Source: Metarhizium brunneum (lineage: Eukaryota > Ascomycota > Sordariomycetes > Hypocreales > Clavicipitaceae). From it: a DNA stretch of 64,000 bases. The stretch is from positions 3,286,001 to 3,350,000 of the forward strand of contig NC_089425.1 of the NCBI RefSeq assembly GCF_013426205.1. The letters are read 5' to 3'. The position numbers and the translations under genes were made by a program. Position 1 is the stretch's first letter; each line of letters begins with the position of its first letter. Shown piece after piece: positions 1-9,658 of the stretch. The notes under the pieces are model-generated. The model was not told the origin of the DNA. It ran no database searches and saw only the letters and a list, made by a program, of their open reading frames with translations.

Positions 1-917
1 TCGATCTCAGCCAGGCGCTCCAGGGTCTGCATGTGTCAACGTCCGCATCTCATCCGACATTCTTTCCTCAGTCTAATGGGGTACATCAATTACAAATGTC
101 ACAGCAGCAGCAACTGTATCAGCAGTACATGTCGCCGTCTGCTCCCGCTAGCCCTCAAAGTTATCAACCCATGACCTTCCAGAGCAGCATGACATATCCG
201 CAGCCGATTTCTTCACTCCAGCAACCCATGCAGACGGGCTACAACCCGTTCTTCTCCCAACCGTCGAGTCCAGCTCCACCGCCGCAAAATTTGACCGTGA
301 AAACGGCACAAGGAGGGTTTGCCAATAATCCGTTCTTACGATCCCCTTCGAGAATAGCATCACCGCCTCTTATACAGATACCGGAACAGGCCCAATCCAA
401 CTTTGCCGAGTCGCCGTTCCTGAGTACATCACCCCAACCGCTTCCGACACCATCGAATCCTTTCTTTACCAACATGCATCAGCCGCAGCCGCAAGTACAG
501 CAATTTGTGCAACAATCATATGCTGTTCAGCAACCCCAACAGCCGTACTACCAGAAACCCCGACATGACAAGGCTTCGATAATGGCGCTATTTAATCAAC
601 CTGGACAATACACCCCCAAGCCTGCAGCCACAGAGCCAAGTATGAATACAACAACCCCAAGTATACCAGAAAATCAGGCTATCTACACTCAGTCTACCCA
701 GCCACTGCCCACGGCAAACCAGCAACCACACAGTACGTCACAGCCAATAACTGGGAATACGAATCCATATATGAACCAAACTACGACCCAATCGGATCCT
801 TTCGCATCAAATAAGCATATTAGCAGAGAGAGTATGAACCTTGGCCTTGATATGGCTTGGACCAATGGAAGACACAGCCCAGATGCATTTGCGAGTCTGA
901 GCGCAAGGCATGTATAA
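1..917 (+). CDS. C-terminal part of a Q/P-rich NPF-motif protein, probably an ArfGAP (5' end outside window)
   Basis: The frame is open from the left edge (codons in phase from base 3) to TAA at 915-917, so this is the 3' end of a longer gene. About 305 residues are visible, low in complexity and rich in Gln, Pro and Ser. Three NPF tripeptides can be read (NPFFSQ, NPFLRS, NPFFTN), plus a related SPFLS. NPF motifs are known ligands of EH domains in endocytic proteins. A conserved-looking DKASIMALFNQP block follows; similar K-A-S-I-x-A-L-F/Y-N blocks occur in the tails of fungal ArfGAP proteins of the Age2/SMAP type. The catalytic zinc-finger domain would lie upstream and cannot be seen, so coding status is well supported but the ArfGAP name is an inference from tail features. 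It could instead be another endocytic adaptor. Confidence 0.6.
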   Translation, partial: DLSQALQGLHVSTSASHPTFFPQSNGVHQLQMSQQQQLYQQYMSPSAPASPQSYQPMTFQSSMTYPQPISSLQQPMQTGYNPFFSQPSSPAPPPQNLTVKTAQGGFANNPFLRSPSRIASPPLIQIPEQAQSNFAESPFLSTSPQPLPTPSNPFFTNMHQPQPQVQQFVQQSYAVQQPQQPYYQKPRHDKASIMALFNQPGQYTPKPAATEPSMNTTTPSIPENQAIYTQSTQPLPTANQQPHSTSQPITGNTNPYMNQTTTQSDPFASNKHISRESMNLGLDMAWTNGRHSPDAFASLSARHV

Positions 918-2169
918 TGCTAATGAGAGGGGATGAAACGGAACTGTCAAAGTTGAACAAGATGCATATTCGGTGTAAGTGGTAGCAGAATCTGTATGAT
1001 GTGGATATTCATGTTGTGTTAGGAGGAGAGTTAGACAGTATGGCGTTGAGAGTGACAATGCCGATCGATGCGTAAGCCGACAAATTGCAGATGGTCACCA
1101 AGCTCAGAGTTGCTACACAGCTTGGTGACGCATACCATGCCGTTTGCCGCAGTTGATGGGGTGTCCCTCAGAGAGCAGATGCAAACGAAAATTCAGATGT
1201 AAGTATTTTGGATTGGTTAATAATACCCGTGCAGCCTGTGATCTCCTCTTCGAGTGCAAGTTACCTGTCAGCGACTAAGTGGGCGAGCCCACCTAGCCGC
1301 CAACGAGCGCGTAGTTTCATGTACTCCGTAACTCTCTTTCAGACGATGCGGAGTATTGGGCTCGACCATTGATTGGGAGACGTGTAACTGTTAAGTAGCA
1401 CTACTTCATGCCCAGCCTTGTGCTCCTGCAAAATTAGTCACATCAATTTGCATTCACGCAATTGGCGACGCAATGACGAACTTGTCTAGTCGCCGAGACG
1501 CCTTGCTCGACGGCTACGTCGGGCTTGGCGGGCAGGCCTCAGGCTGGACATGAAGGTATGCACGTGGTCGCAGACAGTGCCTTTGACGCGAGGCTGACTG
1601 TACAGACGAAGCAATTGTCAAGCCATTCGCTGGTCTGCAGCTAGCTGGAAGTGCTGCGTCTTTGTTCTCGGCACGGTACGAAAACGCCATTGCAGACAGT
1701 GCTGCAGAGTTTCCCACGCTGCGCCGCTCTCCGTCTAATCCGGCCGGATGGTGCATGGCGTTTCACAGCTGGCTCTGGTGGTCCGCCACGAAATGACTGG
1801 ACATCGAAGGATCCAGTCGGGGTGTCTCAGGTGACTTGTCACCGCTCTCCCCCCGACACCAGCAGTTCTGCTTTTTCTTCTCCCAATCCACACACGTTGC
1901 ACCGCACAAATCCATCTCAACCTCGCTTTTCCACGCAGCCGACTTTCGCAGCACACCTTCCGATCTTCTATCGATTGCATCTTTGTCTCACCGACTAATT
2001 CTACGAGATTCTCTTCGATTCAAATCATCAATCTAGCACCCACATTACTGCACCGTCCAGTCGCCACTTCAAGTCACTCCGCCGACGTCGCCAGCCAACT
2101 TGCCTGCGACGACCTCTCATCGAACCCATCGAATCCTCTCAAGACAGTAATCGTGGAACAACGATAACA
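918..2169. other. Intergenic region and antizyme 5' leader
   Basis: No supported gene. Short ORFs at 1514-1998 overlap on both strands and look spurious. One copy of the TACTCCGTA 9-mer lies at 1322-1330. From about 1850 the plus strand becomes rich in C and T, with many short CTC/TCT runs, as expected for the leader of the antizyme gene that starts at 2170. Confidence 0.5.
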
Positions 2170-3222
2170 ATGGCGCTTTTAAGTAACCAGAATTTGAATT
2201 GTAGTAGTAATTACGGCGAGGACGTCGTTGCCCGAGTCAACGTCCTTGCCTCCTGCTACATTGTCGACTCAGCTGCCCAGCTCAAGGGCATCCACTACTG
2301 CACTACCGGGGCTGCAGGTATGTTCTCCAAGACTTCCTCTGACTTGACAATAATGCTATATCCCATGTGGTTCGGTTATCTGTGACTACCTTCAAATCAT
2401 CATCATTCTTCTTCTTTATATCTTGTCGCCGGGTTGTTTTACTGACTAATCTAAAGGGGCGGAGTGGTATTCCTGAGGTCCCTACCTCAGGACTACCTTC
2501 TCCTCCAACAAGCCCCCCCCTCGCCGCGCTGACTTCGTCTAACGAGCTCGCTCTTCTTCCGAAGAACAAGAAGCGCGACAATTCGGGCCACCGTCGCCCG
2601 GAGCGACGAGGGGGGGCAGCACTCACGATCAGGGAAGAATGTGAGAGATTCTTTTGTGAGCCCATGAAGACAGCATTCCACGGTGAGAGGAACCTGTCGA
2701 TGAATGGCTCCGGCCTGTCAGGTGCTTATTTACAAACGCCGCCACCAGAGAGCCGGTTATCCGACGCCTTCCGGCAGAGCATGGACATCAAGTCTCAGGG
2801 ATTTGAAGTCGATGCCTGGATGGAAGTTTGGGATTACGCTGGTGGTGCGAGCTTTCGGGCCTTTGTGGCAAATAACGGACAGGAGAAATCCTTGTTTGTC
2901 TTTTTTGACATTGAAGGTGCCATGGGACGAGATCTCAAGAAAGCGTGAGTTACCCTTTCTCTTGTTAGATATTTTGCGATGACTGAACCTGATTCTGACG
3001 ATTTGTCCTAATAGTCTTATGGCTCTTATCGAACTTGCTGATGGCCCTTTGGAATGTGCACACATCGTGACTTGCATTGATCGCCGCATACCCTTTGAGG
3101 AAGCACACGAATTGACCAAGAGCCTTCAGTGGGTTGGATTCGAAATGACCACTCTAGACCACTGGGCAAATCACCTCGATGTAACGAGCAAACGGTGGGT
3201 ATTCATGGGCATGGAACTCTAG
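2170..3222 (+). CDS. OAZ1: Ornithine decarboxylase antizyme, decoded by +1 programmed frameshift
   Basis: Antizyme binds ornithine decarboxylase, sends it to the proteasome without ubiquitin and blocks polyamine uptake. Proposed exons are 2170-2317, 2457-2944 and 3015-3222. ORF1 starts at ATG 2170 in an ACAATGG context and ends after 55 codons at W-Y-S-TGA (TCC 2471-2473, TGA 2474-2476). Skipping T2474 continues with GAG GTC CCT (EVPTSGLPSPP) in the second frame, giving about 280 residues. The C-terminal part carries the antizyme fold: DAWMEVWDYAGG, then LMALIELADGPLECAHIVTC, then LQWVGFEMTTLDHW, matching the LLEFAEEQL...HVFICF...FSFLGFEIV region of animal antizymes. The first intron (139 bp) ends only 14 bases before the TCC codon. 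High polyamine levels are known to raise frameshifting in this family, so expression is probably autoregulated. The family call is very secure; the splice sites are likely but untested. Confidence 0.93.
2471..2476 (+). promoter_or_regulatory. +1 ribosomal frameshift site TCC-TGA
   Basis: TAT TCC TGA GGT: the P-site codon UCC followed by the UGA stop is the classical antizyme shift site. The upstream frame ends here and the downstream frame, beginning at GAG 2475, continues with the conserved antizyme domain. The six bases after the shift are GAGGTC. Confidence 0.9.
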
Positions 3223-3725
3223 GAGTGATTGTGTATCCCTCGTCTCCTGGACCCAGAGTTTGGCCACATTATAGTCTCCTGTTTCGAACCCGGACTTGAG
3301 TTGTCAAACTCGTTTGCCCTCTCTCCAACTTCGTCTCGTAGCCATTTTGCCGCGTTTTCTTTGTTTTGCAGCTTGGCCATGAGCGGTAAAATGCTTTCCG
3401 GCGTTGGGCAGATGGAAATGTTAGCCTGGCGCAGTGTCTACCTTATGTTTTTCTTTCTTGTTCCTTTCGTGTCCTATTAATTTGTCTACCCTCGGTCTGG
3501 AATGTATCTTTCCGGTGGCGTTACAGCATTTAAGAGTGGTTTGATTTGATTGTATCAATTACCTACCGGAGAAGCAGGTCGCAGCATCATGGACACACGA
3601 ATTGAAACTTTTTAGCCTTGAGGAGTTGGTGGAAATTGAATAAAATGATCTTTTGATCCCCAAAACATGGGCCAAGTGCTAAATGAACACACCAGCTGTG
3701 AAGTATGCCGCCTTATTCATCTATA
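3223..3725. other. Convergent intergenic region between antizyme and HIS7
   Basis: Holds the 3' UTRs of two convergent genes. A short ORF at 3229-3480 has no recognisable features. Nothing else is supported. Confidence 0.5.
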
Positions 3726-5512
3726 TCATGACAGGTCTTGTTCAAATTGCCTCACTACGAGGCCCTTGTCCTTTAAGTAATCCTTCACCTGCTTGACTGT
3801 ATACTCGGCGCGGTGGAACATGCCGGCGCCGAGGGCGGCATCCGTCGTAGTCTTGCTAAAGACCTCTTCAAAGTGGCCCGGGTTGCCAGCACCGCTGGAG
3901 GCAATGACGGGAATCTTGACGGCATTCTTGACCTGGGTGATGAGCTCGAGATCAAAGCCGGTATTTGAGCCGTCCTTGTCGATGCAGTTCAGCAGCAATT
4001 CTCCAGCGCCCATGGCCTCGACCGCCTGCGCCAGCTCGACGACGTCCATGTCCCGCGTTTCCCTGCCGCCCTTGATGGTGCAGGCGTACCAGCAGTACGG
4101 CTCGCCCCTGGGGCCGGGGAACTTGGTCTCGATGATGTTGTGGCGGGTGGCGTCGAGCTTGGGCACGTAGACGCGCTTGGGGTCCACGCTCACGACGACG
4201 GCCTGGTTGCCGTACGCGCGGGAAATCTGCTCAATGGCCGTGTTGCCGAAGAGCTTGCGGCCGAGGGAGTAGTACTCCTCGGCGGCGATGACGGCGTCGC
4301 TCCCGATGGAGACCTTGTCCGCGCCCGACTTGAAGTACATTGTTGCGATTTCGAGCGCGGAGACCTTTGTGCCGTCCGTGTCGACGGTATCGCGGATGCC
4401 GCCGCCAATGGTGAGCGGCACGAAGACGGTCTGCGATGTCTGGCGCAGGACCTCCAGCATGGGGAGGTCGGCGATGGGGCAGTCGCGGAAGGACGTGATG
4501 TTGAGGAAGGTGACTTCGTCGGCGCCGTCGTGGTAGTACTTCTTGGCCATTTCGACGGGCTTGCCGAGGTTGCGGACGTCGCGGGCGTCGTTCTTTTCGC
4601 GGACGTCGTACTGGTCGCCCTTTGTGACGACGAGGTCGCCCTGGTCGTTGGTGCGGACGTCGAGGCAGGCTATGACGCGGCGGGTGAGGCCGTCCTTGGC
4701 CTCAGAAGAGACTGGATCGACCGGCAAGGATGGCGAACCCAGGGTTTCGGCGCCCTGGCCGTTGAGGAATGCGCGGAGGGTTCGCAGGCCTGCGACGCCC
4801 GACTTTTCCGGGTGGAACTGTGTTGCGTAGATGTTGCCCTTGGCCACGGCGCCGACAAAGGTTTCCGTGCCGTAGGTGCCTGTCGCGACGGTCCATCCTT
4901 GGCCTTCCAGCTGGCCCTTGACGTAGGGGAAGCGGTATGTGTGGACGTAGTAGTATTTCGAGTCTCGGCGCAAGTCGTACATGGACTGGCCGGCGGTGCT
5001 GGCGCTGTTCCAGCCAATGTGCGGAACTGACTTGATCGAGTCGTCGAAGCGGCCCAGGGATCCCTTCACCACACCGAGCCCGGGTACGTCGGGGTCCTCG
5101 ACGGACCCTTCGAATAGGGCTTGCAGGCCGACACACACGCCCATGAAGGGTTTGCCCTCGTCAATATGTTTCTGGATGGCGGGCAGGTAGCCTGCCTGGG
5201 AGAGTTGGGAGAGACAGTGGCCAAAGTGGCCTACTCCAGGAAGAATGAGTTTCTAGATATCTTGGTCAGTAATTTCGAATCATTCATTTCGCCCTCCCCC
5301 GCGAAAAACAAGTCTCTTCTCTCTCTTTCTCTCTCTCTCCTTTTTCTGGGTTTTCCTATCCGCATTGGGGGAGGTGATGTGATGCATACCTCTGCTCGGG
5401 ACACATCTTCTGGCGACCGGATCCAATCGACCTCATAACCCAGCTTCTCTACGGCGTTGACCAGACTGCGAATGTTGCCGGCGACATAGTCCAACAAGTG
5501 AACCTTGGGCAT
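3726..5512 (-). CDS. HIS7: Imidazole glycerol-phosphate synthase (glutamine amidotransferase-cyclase, HisHF)
   Basis: Catalyses the fifth step of histidine synthesis: glutamine and PRFAR give imidazole glycerol phosphate and AICAR. Two exons: 5390-5512 (41 codons, starting [13 protein letters not shown]) and 3726-5252, joined across a 137-bp CT-rich intron; 549 residues in all, close to yeast His7 (552). The N-terminal glutaminase domain shows LPGVGHFG, the nucleophile Cys81 in MGVCVGLQ, and the triad His188 and Glu190 in QFHPEKSG. The C-terminal TIM-barrel cyclase starts at [10 protein letters not shown] and contains [11 protein letters not shown] and [15 protein letters not shown] with the expected catalytic aspartates. 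All key residues are intact. A TGACTCA site lies 200 bp upstream, fitting cross-pathway amino-acid control. Confidence 0.97.
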
Positions 5513-6168
5513 TGTGAGCCCCCCTATGAGAAATCGCGAAGATGCGATCTGATGCGACAAAGAGGAGGTGGGGGGTGAGGATGCGGTTGGAGGTCAAGGG
5601 ACGATACGAAGGTTTCTCAGTGATTGGAGTCACTGATCCTAGCTGAGGGCAAATTATGGATGGTCGGATTTTTGAGCTGGCTACGAGGCAAGTAGGCGCA
5701 TAACAAGAAGGTGACTCAATCTCGAATGCCGACAAAGGCGCATATGACACGGAAGTGCCATGGAAATTCGGTTGCGATGGCGGGGCATTTGAGCCCCACG
5801 TGGTTTTATCGATAGAGAAGAGTGAGTGTTGGGCGTCTAACCCTGGCTGGCTGGCTGGATCCTTGCCACCTGGCCAAAAACAGTATAGTTCAAAAGCAGA
5901 TTGACAGAACCGACAACGCCTCACCAGAGTCACCACTTGCCACTCACTTACATTGAAACCAAGCAAACAAATATCATTATATTATGTGTATTTTATCCAG
6001 GCTTTCACGGCTAACAAATCACATGCTCGTCTCTTGTAACCCAAAGAAAGAGTAGGGTGTGAAGAGTGCAAAATTGTACAAATCGGGATTGGGCGTCCGG
6101 TTTTTGCCCCGATAGTCGCCCTATTTTTTCTAACCCACTCACTTACTGAAGCCGTCTCATCACTATAC
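5513..6168. other. Divergent intergenic region HIS7 / TFIIIC subunit
   Basis: About 656 bp shared by two divergent genes. It contains the TGACTCA site at 5712-5718 and the small inverted repeat at 5617-5636. ORFs on the minus strand here (5433-5966, 5982-6350) show no recognisable features. Confidence 0.5.
5712..5718. promoter_or_regulatory. TGACTCA, candidate CPC1/Gcn4 binding site of HIS7
   Basis: A perfect TGACTCA lies 200 bp upstream of the HIS7 start codon. This is the Gcn4/CPC1 consensus that controls amino-acid biosynthetic genes in fungi. A small perfect inverted repeat with a GAGTCACT core (TCAGTGA at 5617-5623, TCACTGA at 5630-5636) is closer to the gene and may be a second, weaker site. 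Confidence 0.5.
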
Positions 6169-7415
6169 ATGGCAATGGAGAGACCAAAGAGCGTGTTTAC
6201 CCCGGATGAACCCGGGGCTTTGCCTCTCGACCAGGTCCTCGCGCAGGTAATTAACGACGACCAGGAAGAATGGGAGTACGAGTACTCCGCCACAGAGACA
6301 GAGGTAGGTCCATCTCTCTCTCTCTCTGCCTTCTTTGCATCATCGCTCACAAATTTTCACAACAGACATTCTACCTCACAGTAGAACTCTCGTATCCTGA
6401 GTTCAAAGAGCGCGCAGCTAGAATCCCTCAGCACAGTCGCGGCGGATACTACAGGAACTGGGCGGAACAGGACGCGCCGCGCGAAACTCCCAAACCGCCG
6501 CCGCAAGAGGCCAGACCAGCCGCCGGCGACAACAGCGACAACGAGGAAATCACCGCAGAGCAAGACTACGAGGATGACGGCACGCCGCTGGACCCGGCCC
6601 TCCTAGCCATGAGCAACGGCAAGGGTAAGGACAAGGCAACAACGCCTCTGCCCGCAGACACGCCAAAACACCAAGAAGGAGCCCAGCCCGCCCAAGCCCA
6701 AGAGGAACCCCTGGTGACGGAAGACATCCAAGTCCTGGACCTCCACACGCCCAGCCCCCTCTTCTCCTACAGAGGCCGCCTCTTCCAAGGCCACTGGGCA
6801 GAGGTCATTGGCACCGAGGTCATCCTCGCCGGCACGCCGCCCTCCGACGACTCGGCCGCGCTCCCCTCGCTCCGCACGCTGCCGGGTGACATCTCCCTCC
6901 TGGCAGCCAGTTCCTCCCGCATCATGACGAGCGAAAAGATGCCCCGCCCCAAAATACCCGCTGTGGACAAGCTCGCTCCCATCAAGGAAGAATGGAACAT
7001 CCGGATCCCTCGGGCCAAAGACAAGACGGGCGAGCGCGCAGAACAAGTCAACTTCCTCGAGAACCTGATGGCGTTCAAGATTAAAAAGGGCAACAAGGAC
7101 CAAGTCACCGTCTACGCCACCGACGGCAAAGGGAAAGATTGGGACGACAAAAAGTCTGTGTCTTACAGACCGAGACGGAAAAAGATTGGCGAGGAGCACG
7201 ATGCCGAGAAGCCAAAGAAACAAGTGGGCAGGCGGCCGAGGGGCAGACCGAGTCTGGCAACGAGACTGGAAGGGTACCCCGTGGGGTTCGGGGAGGGTGC
7301 GACAAGGCATATCGAACTGTCGACCATGACGCCGACGAGATGGGATGACCTGGATAGGGAGGATGCTGACGAGGAGGGCAGTGAAGACGGTGAGGATGTT
7401 ACTATGACGGGGTGA
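6169..7415 (+). CDS. Transcription factor TFIIIC tau55-like subunit (TFIIIC_sub6 domain) with a C-terminal AT-hook
   Basis: TFIIIC recruits RNA polymerase III to tRNA and 5S genes; this small subunit partners the tau131/tau95 side. Two exons, 6169-6303 and 6366-7415, give 394 residues. The intron (62 bp) opens with GTAGGT and contains a CT repeat. The splice joins the start of the domain, TETE|TFYLTVELSYPEF (about 42-57). An acidic, Pro-rich linker follows, then the second half, VLDLHTPSPLFSYRGRLFQGHWAEVIGTEVIL (about 168-199), which forms the triple-barrel segment. Near the C-terminus RRPRGRPSL (about 334-342) reads as an AT-hook DNA-binding motif. The tail is acidic (DADEEGSEDGEDV). A second in-frame ATG at 6175 could be the start. 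The S. pombe counterpart is Sfc7. Confidence 0.82.
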
Positions 7416-7747
7416 TGTGTACCTCCACGCTGGCACCAGACGCAATTGGAATCCGTCTCGGTGTCTTGGGATCTAATATTTCCGCGAGATTTATCCCATG
7501 TCATCAATTTTCAAGTACAAGGAGGCTGTGGAGAATATCTGGAGCTGCTGCTGCGGGAAACTGAACACGAGCCAAGAATCAAATTCAACTCTATGAACGC
7601 CTAGCTATGCCCTTTATTGCATGTTCGCCAAAGAAAACTTGGGCCGCGAGTCGAGCCCATGGCGGGTCCGAAATGCCAGGCACGCGGTACCGCATCACCA
7701 ACTACGAGGACATCTCCGCACTCAGTACAGCCGACTGGTCTCGGGGA
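7416..7747. other. Convergent intergenic region
   Basis: About 330 bp between two convergent genes. Short ORFs near 7607-7969 run into the hydrolase gene on the opposite strand. No feature seen. Confidence 0.4.
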
Positions 7748-9658
7748 TTAGAATCGGGGAATGGCGGCCTGGTAAGCAGCTTCAAGATCGGCCAAGCCCG
7801 GCCTACTGCCCGCCTTGGTGACGGGCCGATACGGTTTCACATCAGCATAGCAATGGGTTTCCGCCTTGTCAGGGATAGTGCCATTCAAAAGGTAAGCGCG
7901 GAAAAGGCGATCCGTGCAATTCGACACATGTGCCCACGAACCGTGGCCGTACCCATGCTGAACAATTAACCTGGCGTTCTTCGTACCCATTTCGCGGAGG
8001 AGCTTTCGGCCATTTACAAGCGGCGTGACCGGGTCGTGCGTCATGGACGTCAGCAGGAGGGGGTTCCTCAGGGGCTGGCCGAAGTCGCCGCGATACACCT
8101 CGGCCCCCTTTGGCCAGTACTTTTTGTAGTTTCGGCAGGGAAACACGGATGCAAAGTTGGCGTGGCCGCTGAGGAAACTCTTCTTCACCATTTCTCGCCA
8201 GAGATTCTCCCAGAAATCGAGACCTTCGGGCTGGCTGGTGTCGCTCACGTCGCCGCAAACCACCATGAGGAGCAGTTCTGACCCCGAGTCAGCTTCGAGA
8301 TTCAGGTCCGGCGGCTGGTAACTCCAGGACTTGGCTACCAGGGCAGTCGTCGATGCCAACCTGCCCGCTTCCAGCTCCTGGAGTACCTTGGCTGCGCTGG
8401 GCCAACTTGACGGCGCATACAACGTTGCTGAAATCAAGGAAACCACGTCGCTGTATGTGATGATCAATGGCCCGCTCTTTTTGCTGTATGTTGGTATGGG
8501 ACGCTCTGCCAGTCCTTGGAGAAGCTTCTCCATCCTCTCCTTCAACGAGTCTAACGTCACATGAGAGCCATTGACAGGCTTAGCTAAGGCGCAGCGTTGA
8601 GGGCCAGCTGCAACGCATTCACCCAGGAAGCCGTCGTTCCAGACATCAGTTGTGTTGTATAATGCTGTTCGTCCGTAGCCTCCCACGGCTCGGTGATCTC
8701 TGGCATAGTCCATTCCGTCCAAGATCATGCGCCCTACACTATCCGGGAACATATTAGCGTATATCTGAGCCAATGTGGTTCCATAGCTGGCAAAGTATCC
8801 CGTTAGTTGCGTTTCGTTTAAAGCAATTCGGATAGACTCCACGTCGCGGGCAACGGCTGCCGTGGAAGTAAATCGAGGGAAGTCACCAAGCCTCTCCCGG
8901 CACGAGCGAAACGTGGCGTCGTTTATGGCATTGACCGTCTCCAGCTGTTGTCGAGCACATGCCGACTCTTTGAGATCCTTGCCCAACACCAGGGACCAAC
9001 GGTCTTCGAGACCGGCGTATGGGAAGCATGTCACCTGGGGCTGTGAGGAGCCGACACCGCGAGGGTCCCAGCTGAGCACGTCGAATGTGCCATTCGTCAA
9101 TGCTGCGGCCAAGTTCTCTGCGGATTTGAGAACAAACGAAACGCCGCTTCCTCCTGGGCCGCCGGGGTTCAGCACAATAGTTCTCTGGCTTTTCTTGCCG
9201 ACGCCGGAGACTTGGTATTTGGCAACGGCCAACCGAGTGATTCGAGGATCGGACTTATTGTGGTAGTCCACGGGAACGTCCAAATAACCGCAAAAGAAGA
9301 GACCTTTTCTCTTGGTAGACGGCGAGGCTGAGGAATTAAGACCCGATCCCCCCCAAGCCCACGTATCGGGGTTGGGATTAAACAAATGACTCCATGTGCC
9401 TCGGTGATCTGTATCATTCAGAAGAGGAAAATTCAGCGTCTCTATGGCATTGGGGCAAGGAATGAAGTTGAACGGGTCATTTGGTTTCGGAAAGCGTTGC
9501 GATGTTGTTTTGTGTTCAACGTGAACATGAGCACCTGCTTGTGCCGCTTCCACGCCCTGCACGTTCATCAGGTGCCACAAAGGGCCGAAACTGATACTCA
9601 GGGACACTAGCTTGAACCAGAGCCTCGGAAAAGCGTTCAAGCCCGTTTTGTGCTCCAT
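7748..9658 (-). CDS. Secreted alpha/beta-hydrolase, TAP-like peptidase (MEROPS S33 type)
   Basis: Single-exon gene of 636 residues; the ATG at 9658 is real. The N-terminus has a hydrophobic stretch (about residues 15-41, ending VEAAQA) that could be a signal peptide or anchor. The oxyanion motif NPGGPGGSG (about 164-172) and SWDPRGVG (about 196-203) are typical of prolyl/tripeptidyl aminopeptidases. The nucleophile is probably Ser291 in FASYGTTLAQIYANMFPD, the acid Asp542 in THDPVTP and the base His572 in GYGHGSW, the last two lying in the TAP-like C-terminal domain. Many Asn-x-Ser/Thr sites and Cys residues suit an extracellular enzyme releasing short peptides. Odd: the position two before the nucleophile is Phe where Gly is usual. 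Exact substrate unknown. Confidence 0.85.
   Translation of the reverse strand: MEHKTGLNAFPRLWFKLVSLSISFGPLWHLMNVQGVEAAQAGAHVHVEHKTTSQRFPKPNDPFNFIPCPNAIETLNFPLLNDTDHRGTWSHLFNPNPDTWAWGGSGLNSSASPSTKRKGLFFCGYLDVPVDYHNKSDPRITRLAVAKYQVSGVGKKSQRTIVLNPGGPGGSGVSFVLKSAENLAAALTNGTFDVLSWDPRGVGSSQPQVTCFPYAGLEDRWSLVLGKDLKESACARQQLETVNAINDATFRSCRERLGDFPRFTSTAAVARDVESIRIALNETQLTGYFASYGTTLAQIYANMFPDSVGRMILDGMDYARDHRAVGGYGRTALYNTTDVWNDGFLGECVAAGPQRCALAKPVNGSHVTLDSLKERMEKLLQGLAERPIPTYSKKSGPLIITYSDVVSLISATLYAPSSWPSAAKVLQELEAGRLASTTALVAKSWSYQPPDLNLEADSGSELLLMVVCGDVSDTSQPEGLDFWENLWREMVKKSFLSGHANFASVFPCRNYKKYWPKGAEVYRGDFGQPLRNPLLLTSMTHDPVTPLVNGRKLLREMGTKNARLIVQHGYGHGSWAHVSNCTDRLFRAYLLNGTIPDKAETHCYADVKPYRPVTKAGSRPGLADLEAAYQAAIPRF

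Noticed and set aside
3276..3300. GGGTTCGAAAC on the minus strand, resembling a tRNA B box
   Set aside because: The flanks cannot form a T-arm stem or acceptor stem, and no A box lies at the right distance.
4140..5030. 296-codon plus-strand ORF
   Set aside because: Antisense shadow of HIS7; Val/Ala/Gly/Asp-rich with no domain.
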